The notes beneath the pieces are model-generated. The model saw only the letters and a list, made by a program, of their open reading frames with translations. It ran no database searches and had not been told where the DNA came from. This document shows positions 1 through 8,716 of a stretch of DNA of 64,000 bases, piece after piece. A program made the position numbers and the translations under genes. Position 1 is the stretch's first letter; each line of letters opens with the position of its first letter. The stretch is from Amycolatopsis rubida (GTDB taxonomy: Bacteria > Actinomycetota > Actinomycetes > Mycobacteriales > Pseudonocardiaceae): positions 248,001-312,000 of the forward strand of contig NZ_FOWC01000001.1 of the NCBI RefSeq assembly GCF_900115345.1, given 5' to 3'.

Positions 1-446
1 AAGCCGGTGAGGTGGCGGACCGGGAACTTCTTGATCACCACGAGCCAGGCGACGACGGTGATGAAGGTGACCGCCATGCCGTACTCGTACATGTTGCCCC
101 ACGGCGCGCGGTGCACCGCGAGTCCGCGCAGCACGATCGCCGACAGCTGCAGCAGCGCGCCGAGCACCAGCAGCGCCGCGCCCATCCGGCCGATCCGCTC
201 GGCGCGGCCGATCGCGCGCGGGGCCTCGGGCTCGGCCGGGACGTCGCCGTCTTCGATCCCGGCGTCGCCGGAGTCCGGTCCGCCCGCGCCGACCAGCACA
301 CGCTGGCGGCTGCGCTCGGCGGCGAGCCGGCCCTTGGCTCCGAAAGCCTGCTCGAAGAGCGTGAACAGCAGCGCCAGCACGTAAATCGCCACTGTCGTCG
401 TGTACAGCAGGTCGCTGTACTGCGAGAGAGTCTCGTTGATTTCCAT
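1..446 (-). CDS. ccsB: Cytochrome c biogenesis protein CcsB/CcsA (C-terminus cut by window edge)
   Basis: This is the heme-handling subunit of System II cytochrome c maturation, which presents heme to apocytochromes outside the membrane together with ResB. The first 148 codons are present and read without a stop to the window edge. They begin MEINETLSQYSDLLY, then a membrane segment at about residues 15-33, an acidic linker (about 45-70) and two further membrane segments. The ATG at 446 lies 3 bases after the resB stop, so the two are co-transcribed. The WWD heme motif of the family would lie in the missing part. The call rests on N-terminal architecture plus the ResB and CcdA neighbours. Confidence 0.85.
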   Translation of the reverse strand, partial: MEINETLSQYSDLLYTTTVAIYVLALLFTLFEQAFGAKGRLAAERSRQRVLVGAGGPDSGDAGIEDGDVPAEPEAPRAIGRAERIGRMGAALLVLGALLQLSAIVLRGLAVHRAPWGNMYEYGMAVTFITVVAWLVVIKKFPVRHLTG

Positions 447-449
447 GCC

Positions 450-2057
450 TCAGCTGCCCTTCCGGCCCGTGACCAGCCGTTCGCTGATCCGCTGGAATTC
501 CTCGCCGTATCCGGCTTGATCCGTGCGCGCGAGCCCCGCGACTTCGATCACGGTACTCGCGCCATCGTCGCGGCCCGGCCGCACCCGCACCCACACGCGA
601 CGCCGCTTGACCAGCAACGACGCCCCGAGCCCGGCGAACATCACGATCGCGAAGCCGAGCACGTAGCCCTGCGTCGGATCATGCGAGATCTGCAGGTTGA
701 CCCAGTTGTTGACGCCGTCGAAGCGGACCTTGGTGCCGTCGTCGAGCGTCAGTTCCTGGCCGACCGCGAGGTTCTTGCGGGCGACCCGCTTGAGCCTGCC
801 GTCCTGGACGCGGGACTGGTCGACCGAGAACACCGACTGGCCGCGGCCCGCGTCGAGGCCGAGGTCGCCGCGCAGCACGTCGACGGCGACCATCGGGTTG
901 TTCAGCTGCGGGGCGGTCGAGGTGAGCACGCCGCCGTGGATGAACGAGGACGGCGCGAAGAGGCCGGTGATCGCGAGCTGCTTGGTGCGCCGCTGGACCT
1001 CGTCGGTGATGCCGGGCTGGTCGAACTTCGTCGCGCCCTCGGACAGCATCGTCGCCGGGTTGCTGAACATCCACTGGGTGTTCTGGGTGCGCTTCTCGCC
1101 GTTCGGGAAAGTCACCGTGAACTGCGGCGAATAACCGTTGCCCAGCAGGTAAACCCGGTCGCCGACGGTGCGCAGCGGCTCGTTGACCTCCAGGTCGTAC
1201 GGCTTCCACGTGCCGGCCCGCAGGTCCTCGCCGGACTGGTACTCGATGTGCGAGTGGTAGTAGTCAGCCTGGTTCGTGGCGGTGTAGCGGGCGGTGAAGT
1301 CGTTGACCTTCACGCAGAACGGGTCGAGGTCGGTGCCGTCGACGCGCAGGCCCGCTTCGAACGAGTCGTAGTTGTAGATGCCCGAGTTGCAGAACTGGCC
1401 GCCATTGGCCTGCACGATGACCTGGCCCTCGTAGCTGTAGAGCTTGCCGAGGGCGAAGAAGATGATCAGGCCGAGCATGCCGAAGTGGAAGAGCAGGTTG
1501 CCGGTCTCGCGCAGGTAGCCACGTTCGGCCGAGACGCTGAACCCGCCGCCGTCCTCCTCGCGCTCGACGCGCCGCCAGCCGGACAGCTGCTTGCGCACGT
1601 CCTCGCGGATCGTCTCCGGCGTGCGCGCGGTGCGGGCGATCCGGTGGTGCGGCATGCGCGCGAGATTGCGCGGCGTCAGCACCGGCTTCGCCCGCATTTG
1701 CTTGAAATACTCGAAGCTGCGCGGCGTGAGACAGCCGATCAGCGAGATCATCAGCAGGATGTAGATCGCGGAGAACCAGACGCTGGAGTAGACGTCGTAG
1801 AACTCCAGCTTGTCGAGCAGCGAACCCCACCAGCCGTGCGCGCTGATGTACTCGTCGACCTTCGGCGCGTTCAGCCGCCGCTGCGGCAGCAACGCGCCGG
1901 GAAGCGCGGCGAGCGCCAGCAGGAACAGCAGCACCAGCGCGGTGCGCATGGACGTCAGGCCGCGCCAGGTGTTGCGCAGGAAAGCCAGGACCTGCTTGGC
2001 CGCGGACGGCCGGTAGGACGGGTTCGGGTTCTTCGGGGGCGCTTCGGTAGTGGTCAC
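450..2057 (-). CDS. resB: Cytochrome c biogenesis protein ResB (Ccs1)
   Basis: ResB is the partner of CcsB in the System II cytochrome c synthase and chaperones apocytochrome and heme at the outer membrane face. The 535-residue protein has membrane segments near residues 37-57, 88-105 and 178-195, a large extracytoplasmic domain, and a last membrane segment near 464-483 followed by a basic cytoplasmic tail. This is the standard ResB plan. The chosen GTG at 2057 overlaps the ccdA stop by four bases (GTGA), giving translational coupling. The reading frame stays open far upstream of this start, but that stretch is inside ccdA and is not used. Length is normal for the family. Confidence 0.93.
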   Translation of the reverse strand: MTTTEAPPKNPNPSYRPSAAKQVLAFLRNTWRGLTSMRTALVLLFLLALAALPGALLPQRRLNAPKVDEYISAHGWWGSLLDKLEFYDVYSSVWFSAIYILLMISLIGCLTPRSFEYFKQMRAKPVLTPRNLARMPHHRIARTARTPETIREDVRKQLSGWRRVEREEDGGGFSVSAERGYLRETGNLLFHFGMLGLIIFFALGKLYSYEGQVIVQANGGQFCNSGIYNYDSFEAGLRVDGTDLDPFCVKVNDFTARYTATNQADYYHSHIEYQSGEDLRAGTWKPYDLEVNEPLRTVGDRVYLLGNGYSPQFTVTFPNGEKRTQNTQWMFSNPATMLSEGATKFDQPGITDEVQRRTKQLAITGLFAPSSFIHGGVLTSTAPQLNNPMVAVDVLRGDLGLDAGRGQSVFSVDQSRVQDGRLKRVARKNLAVGQELTLDDGTKVRFDGVNNWVNLQISHDPTQGYVLGFAIVMFAGLGASLLVKRRRVWVRVRPGRDDGASTVIEVAGLARTDQAGYGEEFQRISERLVTGRKGS

Positions 2058-2827
2058 AACGGCAGCTCGAGATCGGAGGCGACGGAGTTGCGGAGCCAGC
2101 CCATGACGTCTCCCCACAGCCCGGTGACCAGCAGAATGCCCACCACCATCAGCAGCGCCCCGCCGAAAATCTGCACGCGGCGGCCGTTGCGGCGAAGCCA
2201 GTCGGTGGCCCGCACGGCCCAGCGGGCGCCGAGCGCGATCAGCAGGAACGGGACGCCGAGGCCGAGACAGTAAACAAGCACCAGCACGTACCCGCGAACC
2301 GCGGCCCCGCCGGTCGCGCTGGCGAGACTGGTGACGGCCGAGAGCGTCGGCCCGATGCACGGCGTCCAGCCGAGCCCGAACACCGCCCCGAGCACCGGCG
2401 CGCCCCACAGCCCGCCGCCGGGCACGTGGTGCGAGCGGACCTCGCGCTGCAGTCCCGGGATCCAGCCGATGAAGACCAGCGCCATCAGGATGGTGAGGAC
2501 GCCGCCGATGCGCTGCAGCAGTTCCTCGTTGACCAGCAAGGTGTTCGCGAGCCAGACCAGCGTGCCCATGGTCGCGACGAACACCACGGTGAACCCGAGC
2601 ACGAACAGCCCCGCCGCACCGAGCACGGCGTAGCGGCCCTTCTTGCGCTCCTCGCCGTCGCGCACCGCCGGGGCGTCCGCACCGACGAGAGCCGCGAGGT
2701 AGGCGAGGTACCCGGGCACGAGCGGCACCACGCACGGCGACGCGAACGAGATGGCCCCGGCCACCAGCGCGACACCCGCGGCGAGCAGCAGCGGCCCGGA
2801 AAGCGCCAGCTCGGACACGGAGTTCAC
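2054..2827 (-). CDS. ccdA: Cytochrome c biogenesis / thiol-disulfide transport protein CcdA
   Basis: CcdA is a polytopic membrane protein that carries electrons from cytoplasmic thioredoxin to extracytoplasmic thioredoxin-like proteins, keeping apocytochrome cysteines reduced. The 257 residues show about six hydrophobic segments and the two family cysteines in proline contexts: C32 in SPCVVPLVPGYL and C157 in WTPCIGPTL. Start is the GTG at 2827. It heads the ccdA-resB-ccsB run with a four-base overlap into resB. The gene upstream on the same strand is the TlpA-like thioredoxin, separated by about 260 bp holding two hairpins, so ccdA may have its own promoter there. Confidence 0.95.
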   Translation of the reverse strand: MNSVSELALSGPLLLAAGVALVAGAISFASPCVVPLVPGYLAYLAALVGADAPAVRDGEERKKGRYAVLGAAGLFVLGFTVVFVATMGTLVWLANTLLVNEELLQRIGGVLTILMALVFIGWIPGLQREVRSHHVPGGGLWGAPVLGAVFGLGWTPCIGPTLSAVTSLASATGGAAVRGYVLVLVYCLGLGVPFLLIALGARWAVRATDWLRRNGRRVQIFGGALLMVVGILLVTGLWGDVMGWLRNSVASDLELPL

Positions 2828-2919
2828 GCACTTGAGAGTAGGCAGTGAGCTGGACGTGAGGCGGGCGGGGCCCGCTCACAGGACCTACGCCACAGCGGGG
2901 CCGGGACCTTGGTCCTGGG

Positions 2920-2963
2920 TCGTGAGTGTTGGCACCGGTGAGAACCGGGGCTGGCACTCACGA
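2920..2963. repeat. Dispersed palindrome, TCGTGAGTG family, copy 1
   Basis: Outer arms TCGTGAGTG (2920-2928) and CACTCACGA (2955-2963) are perfect complements. The core is CCGGT-GAGA-ACCGG; the part between is imperfectly paired. It lies between the TlpA-like gene and ccdA, 40 bp from copy 2. Probable stem-loop, possibly a terminator. Confidence 0.8.
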
Positions 2964-3040
2964 CGAGCCCGGGCCGGAACGTGCGCGCCTGCGCACTCGC
3001 CTGGCAAGGTCTCCCGCGCGGCAAGCGCGGTGGTCGGGTC

Positions 3041-3084
3041 TCGTGAGTGTTGATCGCGGTTCTCACCGCGATCAACACTCACGA
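3041..3084. terminator. Dispersed palindrome, TCGTGAGTG family, copy 2 (perfect 20-bp stem)
   Basis: A perfect 20-bp inverted repeat (3041-3060 with 3065-3084) closes on a four-base TCTC loop. It ends 2 bp from the stop of the minus-strand TlpA-like gene at 3087, the position expected for an intrinsic-type terminator. There is no U-tract, as is common in high-GC actinobacteria. Confidence 0.75.
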
Positions 3085-3086
3085 CG

Positions 3087-3668
3087 CTATTTCTCCGCGC
3101 TGAGCCGCTGCACCACCGGAACCAGGTCCGAAGCCAGCACCTGCCGCAGGAACACCGCCGCCACCCGGTGCTGTTTGTCCAGCACCAGGGTCGACGGGAT
3201 GATGTTGCGCGGGTACCCGGACAGCTGAAGCAGCACGCGTCCGGACGGGTCCCAGATCGACGGGTACGTCAGGCCGCGGTCGCGGACGAAGTCCTGGGCC
3301 ACGTCGCGGGCCGGGTCGCGGACGTCGAGGCCGATCACCTGGGCGCCGACCGGGGCGATCTGCTTGCTCGCGGTCTCCAGTTCGGGCGCTTCGGCGCGGC
3401 ACGGGCCGCACCATTGGCCCCACAGGTTGATCACCAGCGCCTTGCCGGGGAAGTCCTCGATCGAGAGCTGTTTGCCCTCGTGCATCAGGTCGTCGCCGGC
3501 CAGCGTCGGGGCTTTCTGGCGTTCGTTCTCCGGGTAGCTGATGTCGACCTTGCCGCCAGGCGAGACGAAGGTGAAGGTGCCACCCGAGACGACCGCGTCC
3601 TTGCCGGTCGAGCAGCCCGTCACGACCAGCGCGGCGGCCATCAGGACCCCGAGCAGCCGCCGTTTCAT
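3087..3668 (-). CDS. TlpA/ResA-like thioredoxin lipoprotein
   Basis: This is an extracytoplasmic thiol-disulfide oxidoreductase, probably the reductant of apocytochrome c CXXCH motifs and a client of CcdA. The 193-residue protein begins [10 protein letters not shown] with a lipobox ending VTGC (C19), so it should be lipid-anchored. The thioredoxin-fold active site is WGQWCGPC (C87, C90), and a cis-proline region IIPST follows near residue 160. The ATG at 3668 overlaps the stop of the upstream phosphatase gene by four bases. The frame remains open further upstream, but there it lies inside the phosphatase gene. Hairpin copy 2 follows the stop. Confidence 0.9.
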   Translation of the reverse strand: MKRRLLGVLMAAALVVTGCSTGKDAVVSGGTFTFVSPGGKVDISYPENERQKAPTLAGDDLMHEGKQLSIEDFPGKALVINLWGQWCGPCRAEAPELETASKQIAPVGAQVIGLDVRDPARDVAQDFVRDRGLTYPSIWDPSGRVLLQLSGYPRNIIPSTLVLDKQHRVAAVFLRQVLASDLVPVVQRLSAEK

Positions 3669-4291
3669 GCGCCGGTCACCTTGGGGTCGGTGGTGCCCGC
3701 GGGCTCGCTGTAGACGATCTCCAGCAGCTCTTCGCCGTCGAACACCAGGCTGGTGAGCGACGCCAGCGAGCACTGCCGCTGCCGCGGGTCGTGCCACAGC
3801 CGCTTCGCTTCGAGGAACCGGCGAAGCGTCCAGATCGGCAGTTGGTGCGACACACACAGCGCTTCGCGCCCTTCGGCCTTTACGCGGGCACGGTGCACCG
3901 CGCCAAGCATCCGGTGTGCGATCTCGACGTACGGCTCGCCCCACGACGGCTTGAACGGGTTCACCAGGTGCGGCCACGCTTTCGGCTGCCGCAGCGCGCC
4001 GTCGCCCACGGCCACGCGCTGGCCTTCGAAGACGTTCGCCGCTTCGATGAGACCTTCGTCAGTGGCGATGTCGAGACGGTGCGCGCCCGCGATGGGTGCC
4101 GCGGTCTCCTGCGCGCGCTGAAGCGGCGAAGCGACGACATACGCGAGGTCGTGCCCAGACACTGCCTCGGCGACAGTGAGCGCCTGACGTTGCCCGCGCT
4201 CTGACAGCCGGAAGTTCGGCAGCCGCCCGTAGAGGATCTTCTCCGGGTTGTGGACTTCACCGTGCCGCAGCATGTGGACGACGGTGGTCAT
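3665..4291 (-). CDS. Histidine phosphatase (phosphoglycerate mutase-like) family protein
   Basis: The 208 residues carry the family's N-terminal LRHGE motif (H9 as phospho-acceptor) and the later SHQLPIW segment holding the second catalytic histidine. The substrate cannot be told from sequence; most stand-alone members are phosphatases rather than glycolytic mutases. It overlaps hemL upstream and the TlpA-like gene downstream by four bases each (ATGA), so all three are translationally coupled. The same gene order (hemL, this gene, thioredoxin, ccdA, resB, ccsA) is known from mycobacteria. A role in the heme or cytochrome pathway is only suggested by that context. Confidence 0.85.
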   Translation of the reverse strand: MTTVVHMLRHGEVHNPEKILYGRLPNFRLSERGQRQALTVAEAVSGHDLAYVVASPLQRAQETAAPIAGAHRLDIATDEGLIEAANVFEGQRVAVGDGALRQPKAWPHLVNPFKPSWGEPYVEIAHRMLGAVHRARVKAEGREALCVSHQLPIWTLRRFLEAKRLWHDPRQRQCSLASLTSLVFDGEELLEIVYSEPAGTTDPKVTGA

Positions 4292-5592
4292 GGGCGAACC
4301 GCCTCAGCCGCCGCGCGCGCCGCCGTGGGCAACGCGGCCTCGATGACGGCGAATGCTTCGTCGTCCATCGCGGCGTTCACGAACCACGCCTCGTACGCGC
4401 TCGGCGGCGGGTACACGCCCGCTTCGAGCAGCGCGTGGAAGAACGCCGGGAAGCGCCACGTCTCGGTGGCCTGCGCGTCCGCGTAGTTGCGTACGGGCTT
4501 GTCGGTGAAGAAGACGCTCACCAGGTTGCCCGCGAACTGCACCGTGTGCGTGACCCCCGCTTCGCTGAGCGCCTTGTCGAAAAGCCCGCCGAGACGCTTC
4601 GCGTTGGCGTCGAGCTTCGCGTACACAGCGTCGTCGGCTTCGCGCAGCGCGGTAAGACCGGCGGCGACCGCCACCGGGTTCCCGGACAGCGTGCCCGCCT
4701 GATAGACGGGACCGCCGGGAGCGAGCTTCGCCATGATGTCCGCGCGGCCGCCGAACGCCGCGGCAGGCAGCCCGCCGGACATCACCTTGCCGAACGTGTA
4801 CAGGTCACCGGCCACACCTTCGAGGCCGAACCAGCCCGCACGCGAAACGCGGAAGCCGGTCATCACCTCGTCCATGATCAGCAGCGCGCCGTTTTCGTGC
4901 GCGAGGTCACGCAGCGCGGCGTTGAAGCCGGCGTCCGGCGGCACCGCGCCCATGTTGCCCGCGGCCGCCTCGGTGATCACTGCGGCGATCTGGCTCTCAT
5001 TCTCCGCAAAGGATTTCCGCAGTGCGTCAAGATCGTTGTACGGCAAGACAATCGTGTCCGCGGCCTGCGCGCCGGTGACGCCCGGCGAAGTCGGCAGGCC
5101 GAGTGTCGCTACGCCGGAACCCGCTTCGGCGAGCAGCGCGTCAACGTGCCCGTGGTAGCAGCCGGCGAACTTGATGATCTTGGCGCGGCCGGTGAAACCG
5201 CGAGCCAGCCGGATGGCGCTCATCGTGGCTTCGGTGCCGGAGTTGACCAGCCGGACCTGCTCGACCGGACCGACCCGGCCGATGATCTCCTCGGCGAGTT
5301 CGACCTCGCCGATCGTCGGCGTGCCGAAGGAAAGCCCGTGCTCCGCGGCCGCGCGGGCGGCGGCCACCACCTTCGGGTGCGCGTGCCCGAGGATCATCGG
5401 GCCCCACGAGGAGACGAGGTCGACGTAGCGGTTGCCGTCTGCGTCCCACAGATACGGGCCCTCGCCCCGGACCATGAACCGCGGCGTGCCGCCGACCGAG
5501 TTGAAGGCGCGCACCGGCGAGTTCACCCCGCCCGGAACGGCCGCCTTGGCGCGTGCGAACCATGCTTTGGACTGCTCGGTGCCAGTGCTCAC
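4288..5592 (-). CDS. hemL: Glutamate-1-semialdehyde 2,1-aminomutase
   Basis: HemL converts glutamate-1-semialdehyde to 5-aminolevulinate, the second step of the C5 heme pathway that begins with HemA (also in this window). The 434-residue protein shows the class-III aminotransferase fold: [10 protein letters not shown] for cofactor phosphate binding, [11 protein letters not shown] for the PLP-ring aspartate, and the Schiff-base lysine K269 in [13 protein letters not shown] chose the GTG at 5592 ([12 protein letters not shown]), which matches the family start. Codons further upstream look like non-coding leader. It heads a heme/cytochrome c operon on the minus strand, divergent from the TspO gene. 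Confidence 0.95.
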   Translation of the reverse strand: MSTGTEQSKAWFARAKAAVPGGVNSPVRAFNSVGGTPRFMVRGEGPYLWDADGNRYVDLVSSWGPMILGHAHPKVVAAARAAAEHGLSFGTPTIGEVELAEEIIGRVGPVEQVRLVNSGTEATMSAIRLARGFTGRAKIIKFAGCYHGHVDALLAEAGSGVATLGLPTSPGVTGAQAADTIVLPYNDLDALRKSFAENESQIAAVITEAAAGNMGAVPPDAGFNAALRDLAHENGALLIMDEVMTGFRVSRAGWFGLEGVAGDLYTFGKVMSGGLPAAAFGGRADIMAKLAPGGPVYQAGTLSGNPVAVAAGLTALREADDAVYAKLDANAKRLGGLFDKALSEAGVTHTVQFAGNLVSVFFTDKPVRNYADAQATETWRFPAFFHALLEAGVYPPPSAYEAWFVNAAMDDEAFAVIEAALPTAARAAAEAVRP

Positions 5593-5777
5593 CGCTCCAG
5601 TCTTGCAAATCCTCCGTTCGGGTGTCGGTGGCGCCCAAGCTGCCACCCGACTGCCATCCGGCATTTCGGCCGGACCGCTCCTGACTTCACCCTCCTCCCC
5701 GCCGCCGCCCTCATGCGAGTAGCCGCGCTACGCAGTAACATTCCCAAGCGCATGGACGGGCGAGCCATGGAGGAGAC
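5593..5777. promoter_or_regulatory. Divergent hemL / TspO promoter region
   Basis: This 185-bp gap separates two divergent genes and must contain both promoters. An AGGAGA ribosome binding site sits just before the TspO GTG at 5778. I could not fix -35/-10 boxes with confidence, and I see no strong inverted repeat. Confidence 0.5.
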
Positions 5778-6263
5778 GTGACGGCGCCCACACACCGCCG
5801 GAACCCGTGGCTGATGCTCGCGGTGTTCTTCGGGCTGGTCGGCGTCATCGCACTGGTCGGCGCGCTGGCCGCGACGACCGCGCCGGACGCCTACAACCGG
5901 TACGTGCTGCCGGAGTGGGCCCTGCCCTCGTCCCTGTTCAGTCCGGTGTGGACGGTTCTGTACATCGTGCTCGCCGTCGCGGGCTGGACTTATTGGCGCA
6001 CCGACGGCGAGAACCAGGGCTTCGCCGCGTACGGCATCGGCCTGTTGTTCAACCTGATGTGGATCTCGCTGTTCTTCGCGGGCGGCTCCACACAGGTCGC
6101 GTGCGTGGACATCGTGCTGCTCGATTTCACCGTGATCGTGACGATCGCATTGTTCTACCGCCGGTCCCGCACCGCCGCGCTGCTGCTCGTGCCGTATCTG
6201 GCGTGGCTGCTCTACACGACGGCGCTGAACGTCGCGATCATCGCGCTCAACGACGTTCCCTAA
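5778..6263 (+). CDS. TspO/MBR family tryptophan-rich sensory protein
   Basis: TspO proteins are five-helix membrane proteins that bind porphyrins and heme and are linked to tetrapyrrole and oxidative-stress control. The 161 residues show five hydrophobic segments and the family signature LPEWALPSSLFSPVW followed by LYIVLAVAGW, which corresponds to the conserved WxPPxxxFxxVWxxLYxxM region. The later NLMWISLFF segment is also typical. Start is the GTG at 5778 behind AGGAGA. It diverges from hemL, a context that fits porphyrin handling. The last four bases overlap the convergent DUF5666-like gene. Function in this organism is inferred from the family. Confidence 0.9.
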   Translation: MTAPTHRRNPWLMLAVFFGLVGVIALVGALAATTAPDAYNRYVLPEWALPSSLFSPVWTVLYIVLAVAGWTYWRTDGENQGFAAYGIGLLFNLMWISLFFAGGSTQVACVDIVLLDFTVIVTIALFYRRSRTAALLLVPYLAWLLYTTALNVAIIALNDVP

Positions 6264-6811
6264 CGCCCCGGTTGCGCCACGATCGCCTGCGCGGTCACCG
6301 AGCCGTCCGCTCCGGTGCGGCCCTGGACGGTCACCGGCTGTCCCGGTTTGAGGTCGCTGAGCTTGCCCGGCTGAGTCACGCCGACCGTCGTGCTGTCCGA
6401 AGTGGACACTGTGACTTCGCTGCCCTGCATGGTCTTCACCGTGATCGTGCTCCCATCGACCTTCTCCACGGTGCCGACCGTCCCGCGACCGCCTGCCGCA
6501 CGTCCGCCGGAGCCGCCCTGCTGCCCAGCACCGGGGCCGGAACCAGTACCGGCGAAGGCCGTTCGGGCCCCGCCGGAAGAGCCGCTCGACGGACCGAACG
6601 CCGCGTGCGTCCACGCGCCGCCGGCGAACGCCAGCGCCAGCACGAGCAGCCCGGCGAGCACGAGCGTCGGCTTGCCGAACGGCCGCGCGACCTGCTTCAG
6701 CTCGGCGGTGAGATCGCCCTGGACGGCAGGCTCGGCAATGAGGTCTTCCGGACGCGGCGCGGCGGGTTCCTCCGGCGGGGTCGGAATGGGCTGGGTGGTC
6801 GACGCGGACAT
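6260..6811 (-). CDS. Membrane-anchored DUF5666-like protein of an ABC efflux operon
   Basis: The 183-residue protein has a cytoplasmic Pro/Glu-rich N-terminus, one membrane segment near residues 48-67, a Gly/Ser-rich linker, and a small beta-rich domain (VGTVEKVDGSTITVKT followed by VTVSTSDSTTV and GQPVTVQG). That domain resembles the OB-like repeats of DUF5666. Function is unknown. It starts 7 bp after the permease stop and is the last gene of a four-gene operon with a MacB-type exporter, so an accessory extracytoplasmic role is likely. It ends convergent with TspO, overlapping by four bases. Confidence 0.75.
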   Translation of the reverse strand: MSASTTQPIPTPPEEPAAPRPEDLIAEPAVQGDLTAELKQVARPFGKPTLVLAGLLVLALAFAGGAWTHAAFGPSSGSSGGARTAFAGTGSGPGAGQQGGSGGRAAGGRGTVGTVEKVDGSTITVKTMQGSEVTVSTSDSTTVGVTQPGKLSDLKPGQPVTVQGRTGADGSVTAQAIVAQPGR

Positions 6812-6818
6812 GACGCTC

Positions 6819-8021
6819 CTACTCGTGCCGGAGGGCGTCGATCGGCCGCAGCCGCGAAGCCCGGTTCGCCGGGAAACTGCCGAAGAAAAGCCCGATCAGC
6901 GCGGACACCGCGAACGCGAGCGCGATCGACGAAGGCACCACCACCGGCTGGATGCCCGCGATGCTGAACCGGCTGCCGACCACGCCGATCAGCACGCCGA
7001 GCAACCCGCCGAACAGGCTCAACATGGTCGCCTCGGCGAGGAACTGGCCGAGGATCGCCGAGCGCGGCGCGCCGATCGCCTTGCGGATGCCGATCTCGCG
7101 GATCCGCTCGGTGACCGTGACGAGCATGATGTTCGTAACCCCGATCCCGCCGACCAGCAGTGAGATCGCCGCGACCGCGCCGAGCAGCACGGTGAACGTG
7201 TCGATCGCCGACGTGCGGGTCTGCAGCAGCTGCGCGGAGTTCTGGATCTGGAAGTCCGGAGTGGCCGAGGCTTGAATGCCGTGCCGGGCGTCGAGGATCG
7301 CGGTGACCTCGGCTTGCGCGAGCCCGATCGCATCGGCGGTGGTCGCCTGCACGGCGATCTGGTTCAGGCCGCCGTAGCCGGCAAGCGAGTTCTGCACCGC
7401 GCTGATCGGGGCGATCGCGACGTCGTCGGCGTTCTGCAGCCCGGTGCTGCCCTTCGTCTGCAGCACGCCGATCACGGTGAACTGGATGCTGTTGACCAGT
7501 ACGTTCTTGCCGACCGGTTCGCCTGCACCGAAGATCGACTGCGCGGTCGTCGGCCCGAGCACGACGACCTTGCGCGCTTGCGTCACGTCCTCGGCGCTGA
7601 ACAGCTGACCGTCGGCGATCTGGCGATTCGTGGTGGTGAAGTAGCTGGGTTCGGTGCCGACGACGCTCGACACGTCGTAGGAGGTCTGCCCGTACGTCGC
7701 GGTCGCGCTGGTGTTCACCACCGGAGCCGCCGCCTTGACGTCCGGCGCGCCCACCGGATCGACCAGCGCGTGCGCGTCCTGCACGGTGAGCGGACGCACC
7801 TGGCTGGTCTGCCCGCCGCCGCGGACCGGCGTCACGTTGACCACGTCGGTGCCGAGCCCCTGGATGCTCGCGGTAATCGCCGCCGACGCGCCGTTTCCCA
7901 CTGCCACCAACAAGATCACCGACGCGACGCCGATGGTGATGCCGAGCGTGGTGAGCACCGAACGCAGTTTGTTCGAGGCGAGTCCGCGCACCGCGAACCG
8001 CATGATCTCGACGAAGTTCAC
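6819..8021 (-). CDS. MacB-type ABC transporter permease (FtsX family)
   Basis: This is the membrane subunit of a type VII (mechanotransmission) ABC system. The 400 residues follow the family plan: one N-terminal membrane segment near 20-42 in the LRSVLTTLGITIGVASV context, a large extracytoplasmic domain (about 45-275), then three C-terminal membrane segments. The IREIGIRKAIGA coupling-helix motif lies between the second and third segments. Start at 8021 overlaps the ATPase stop by four bases. In Gram-positives such pumps export peptides or drugs or work as stress sensors. The substrate is unknown. Confidence 0.93.
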   Translation of the reverse strand: MNFVEIMRFAVRGLASNKLRSVLTTLGITIGVASVILLVAVGNGASAAITASIQGLGTDVVNVTPVRGGGQTSQVRPLTVQDAHALVDPVGAPDVKAAAPVVNTSATATYGQTSYDVSSVVGTEPSYFTTTNRQIADGQLFSAEDVTQARKVVVLGPTTAQSIFGAGEPVGKNVLVNSIQFTVIGVLQTKGSTGLQNADDVAIAPISAVQNSLAGYGGLNQIAVQATTADAIGLAQAEVTAILDARHGIQASATPDFQIQNSAQLLQTRTSAIDTFTVLLGAVAAISLLVGGIGVTNIMLVTVTERIREIGIRKAIGAPRSAILGQFLAEATMLSLFGGLLGVLIGVVGSRFSIAGIQPVVVPSSIALAFAVSALIGLFFGSFPANRASRLRPIDALRHE

Positions 8022-8716
8022 GCGACCACCCCGGTGCGCACCTCGTCCGACACGATCCGCCCGTCGCTGACCCGCACGACGCGGTGCGCGTGCCGGGCGA
8101 CCTCGTCCTCGTGCGTGATCACAACGACCGTGCGGCCGAGCGCGTTGAGCCGGTCGAAGACGCCGAGGACGTCGACAGTGCTTGCGTGGTCGAGGTTTCC
8201 CGTCGGTTCGTCGGCGAGCAGCAGCGCCGGTCCGCCGACCAGCGCCCGTGCCACCGCGACGCGCTGCTGCTGTCCGCCGGACAGTTCATTCGGCAGATGC
8301 TTGGCCCGATCGGTCAGCCCGACCATCTCCAGCGCGGCGAGCGCGCGGCACCGCCGCTCCCCTCGCTTGAGTCCACTGTAGACCATCGGCAATTCCACAT
8401 TGGACAGCGCACTGGTACGCGGCACGAGATTGAAGGACTGGAAGATGAAGCCGATCTTTCGGTTGCGCAGCAGGGCAAGCTGACGTTCGTTGAGATCGGC
8501 GACGGAGAATCCGTCCAGCAGGTACCGGCCCGAGGTAGGCGTGTCGAGACAGCCGAGCATGTTCAGCAGCGTCGACTTCCCGGATCCGGACGCGCCCATG
8601 ATCGCGACGTACTCGCCCGGCCACACCCGCAGATCGACCCCGCGCAGCGCGTGCACCGCGGTTTCCCCGCTGCCGTAGGTCTTGCGCAGTCCGGAGACCG
8701 CGATCACCGGCTTCAT
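8018..8716 (-). CDS. MacB/LolD-type ABC transporter ATP-binding protein
   Basis: This is the nucleotide-binding subunit of the same exporter. The 232-residue protein shows Walker A GASGSGKST, the Q-loop region FIFQSFNLVPRTSALSNVELP that is typical of the MacB/LolD group, the ABC signature LSGGQQQRVAVARAL, Walker B LLLADEPTGNLD and the switch histidine in VVITHE. It overlaps the adaptor gene upstream and the permease gene downstream by four bases each, indicating one polycistronic unit in the order adaptor, ATPase, permease, DUF5666-like. Family assignment is secure; the transported compound is not. Confidence 0.95.
   Translation of the reverse strand: MKPVIAVSGLRKTYGSGETAVHALRGVDLRVWPGEYVAIMGASGSGKSTLLNMLGCLDTPTSGRYLLDGFSVADLNERQLALLRNRKIGFIFQSFNLVPRTSALSNVELPMVYSGLKRGERRCRALAALEMVGLTDRAKHLPNELSGGQQQRVAVARALVGGPALLLADEPTGNLDHASTVDVLGVFDRLNALGRTVVVITHEDEVARHAHRVVRVSDGRIVSDEVRTGVVA

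Noticed and set aside
12-2273. 753-codon open frame on the plus strand opposite ccsB/resB
   Set aside because: It is the mirror of real minus-strand genes, with Arg/Ala/His-rich composition and no domain; long antisense frames are common at this GC content.
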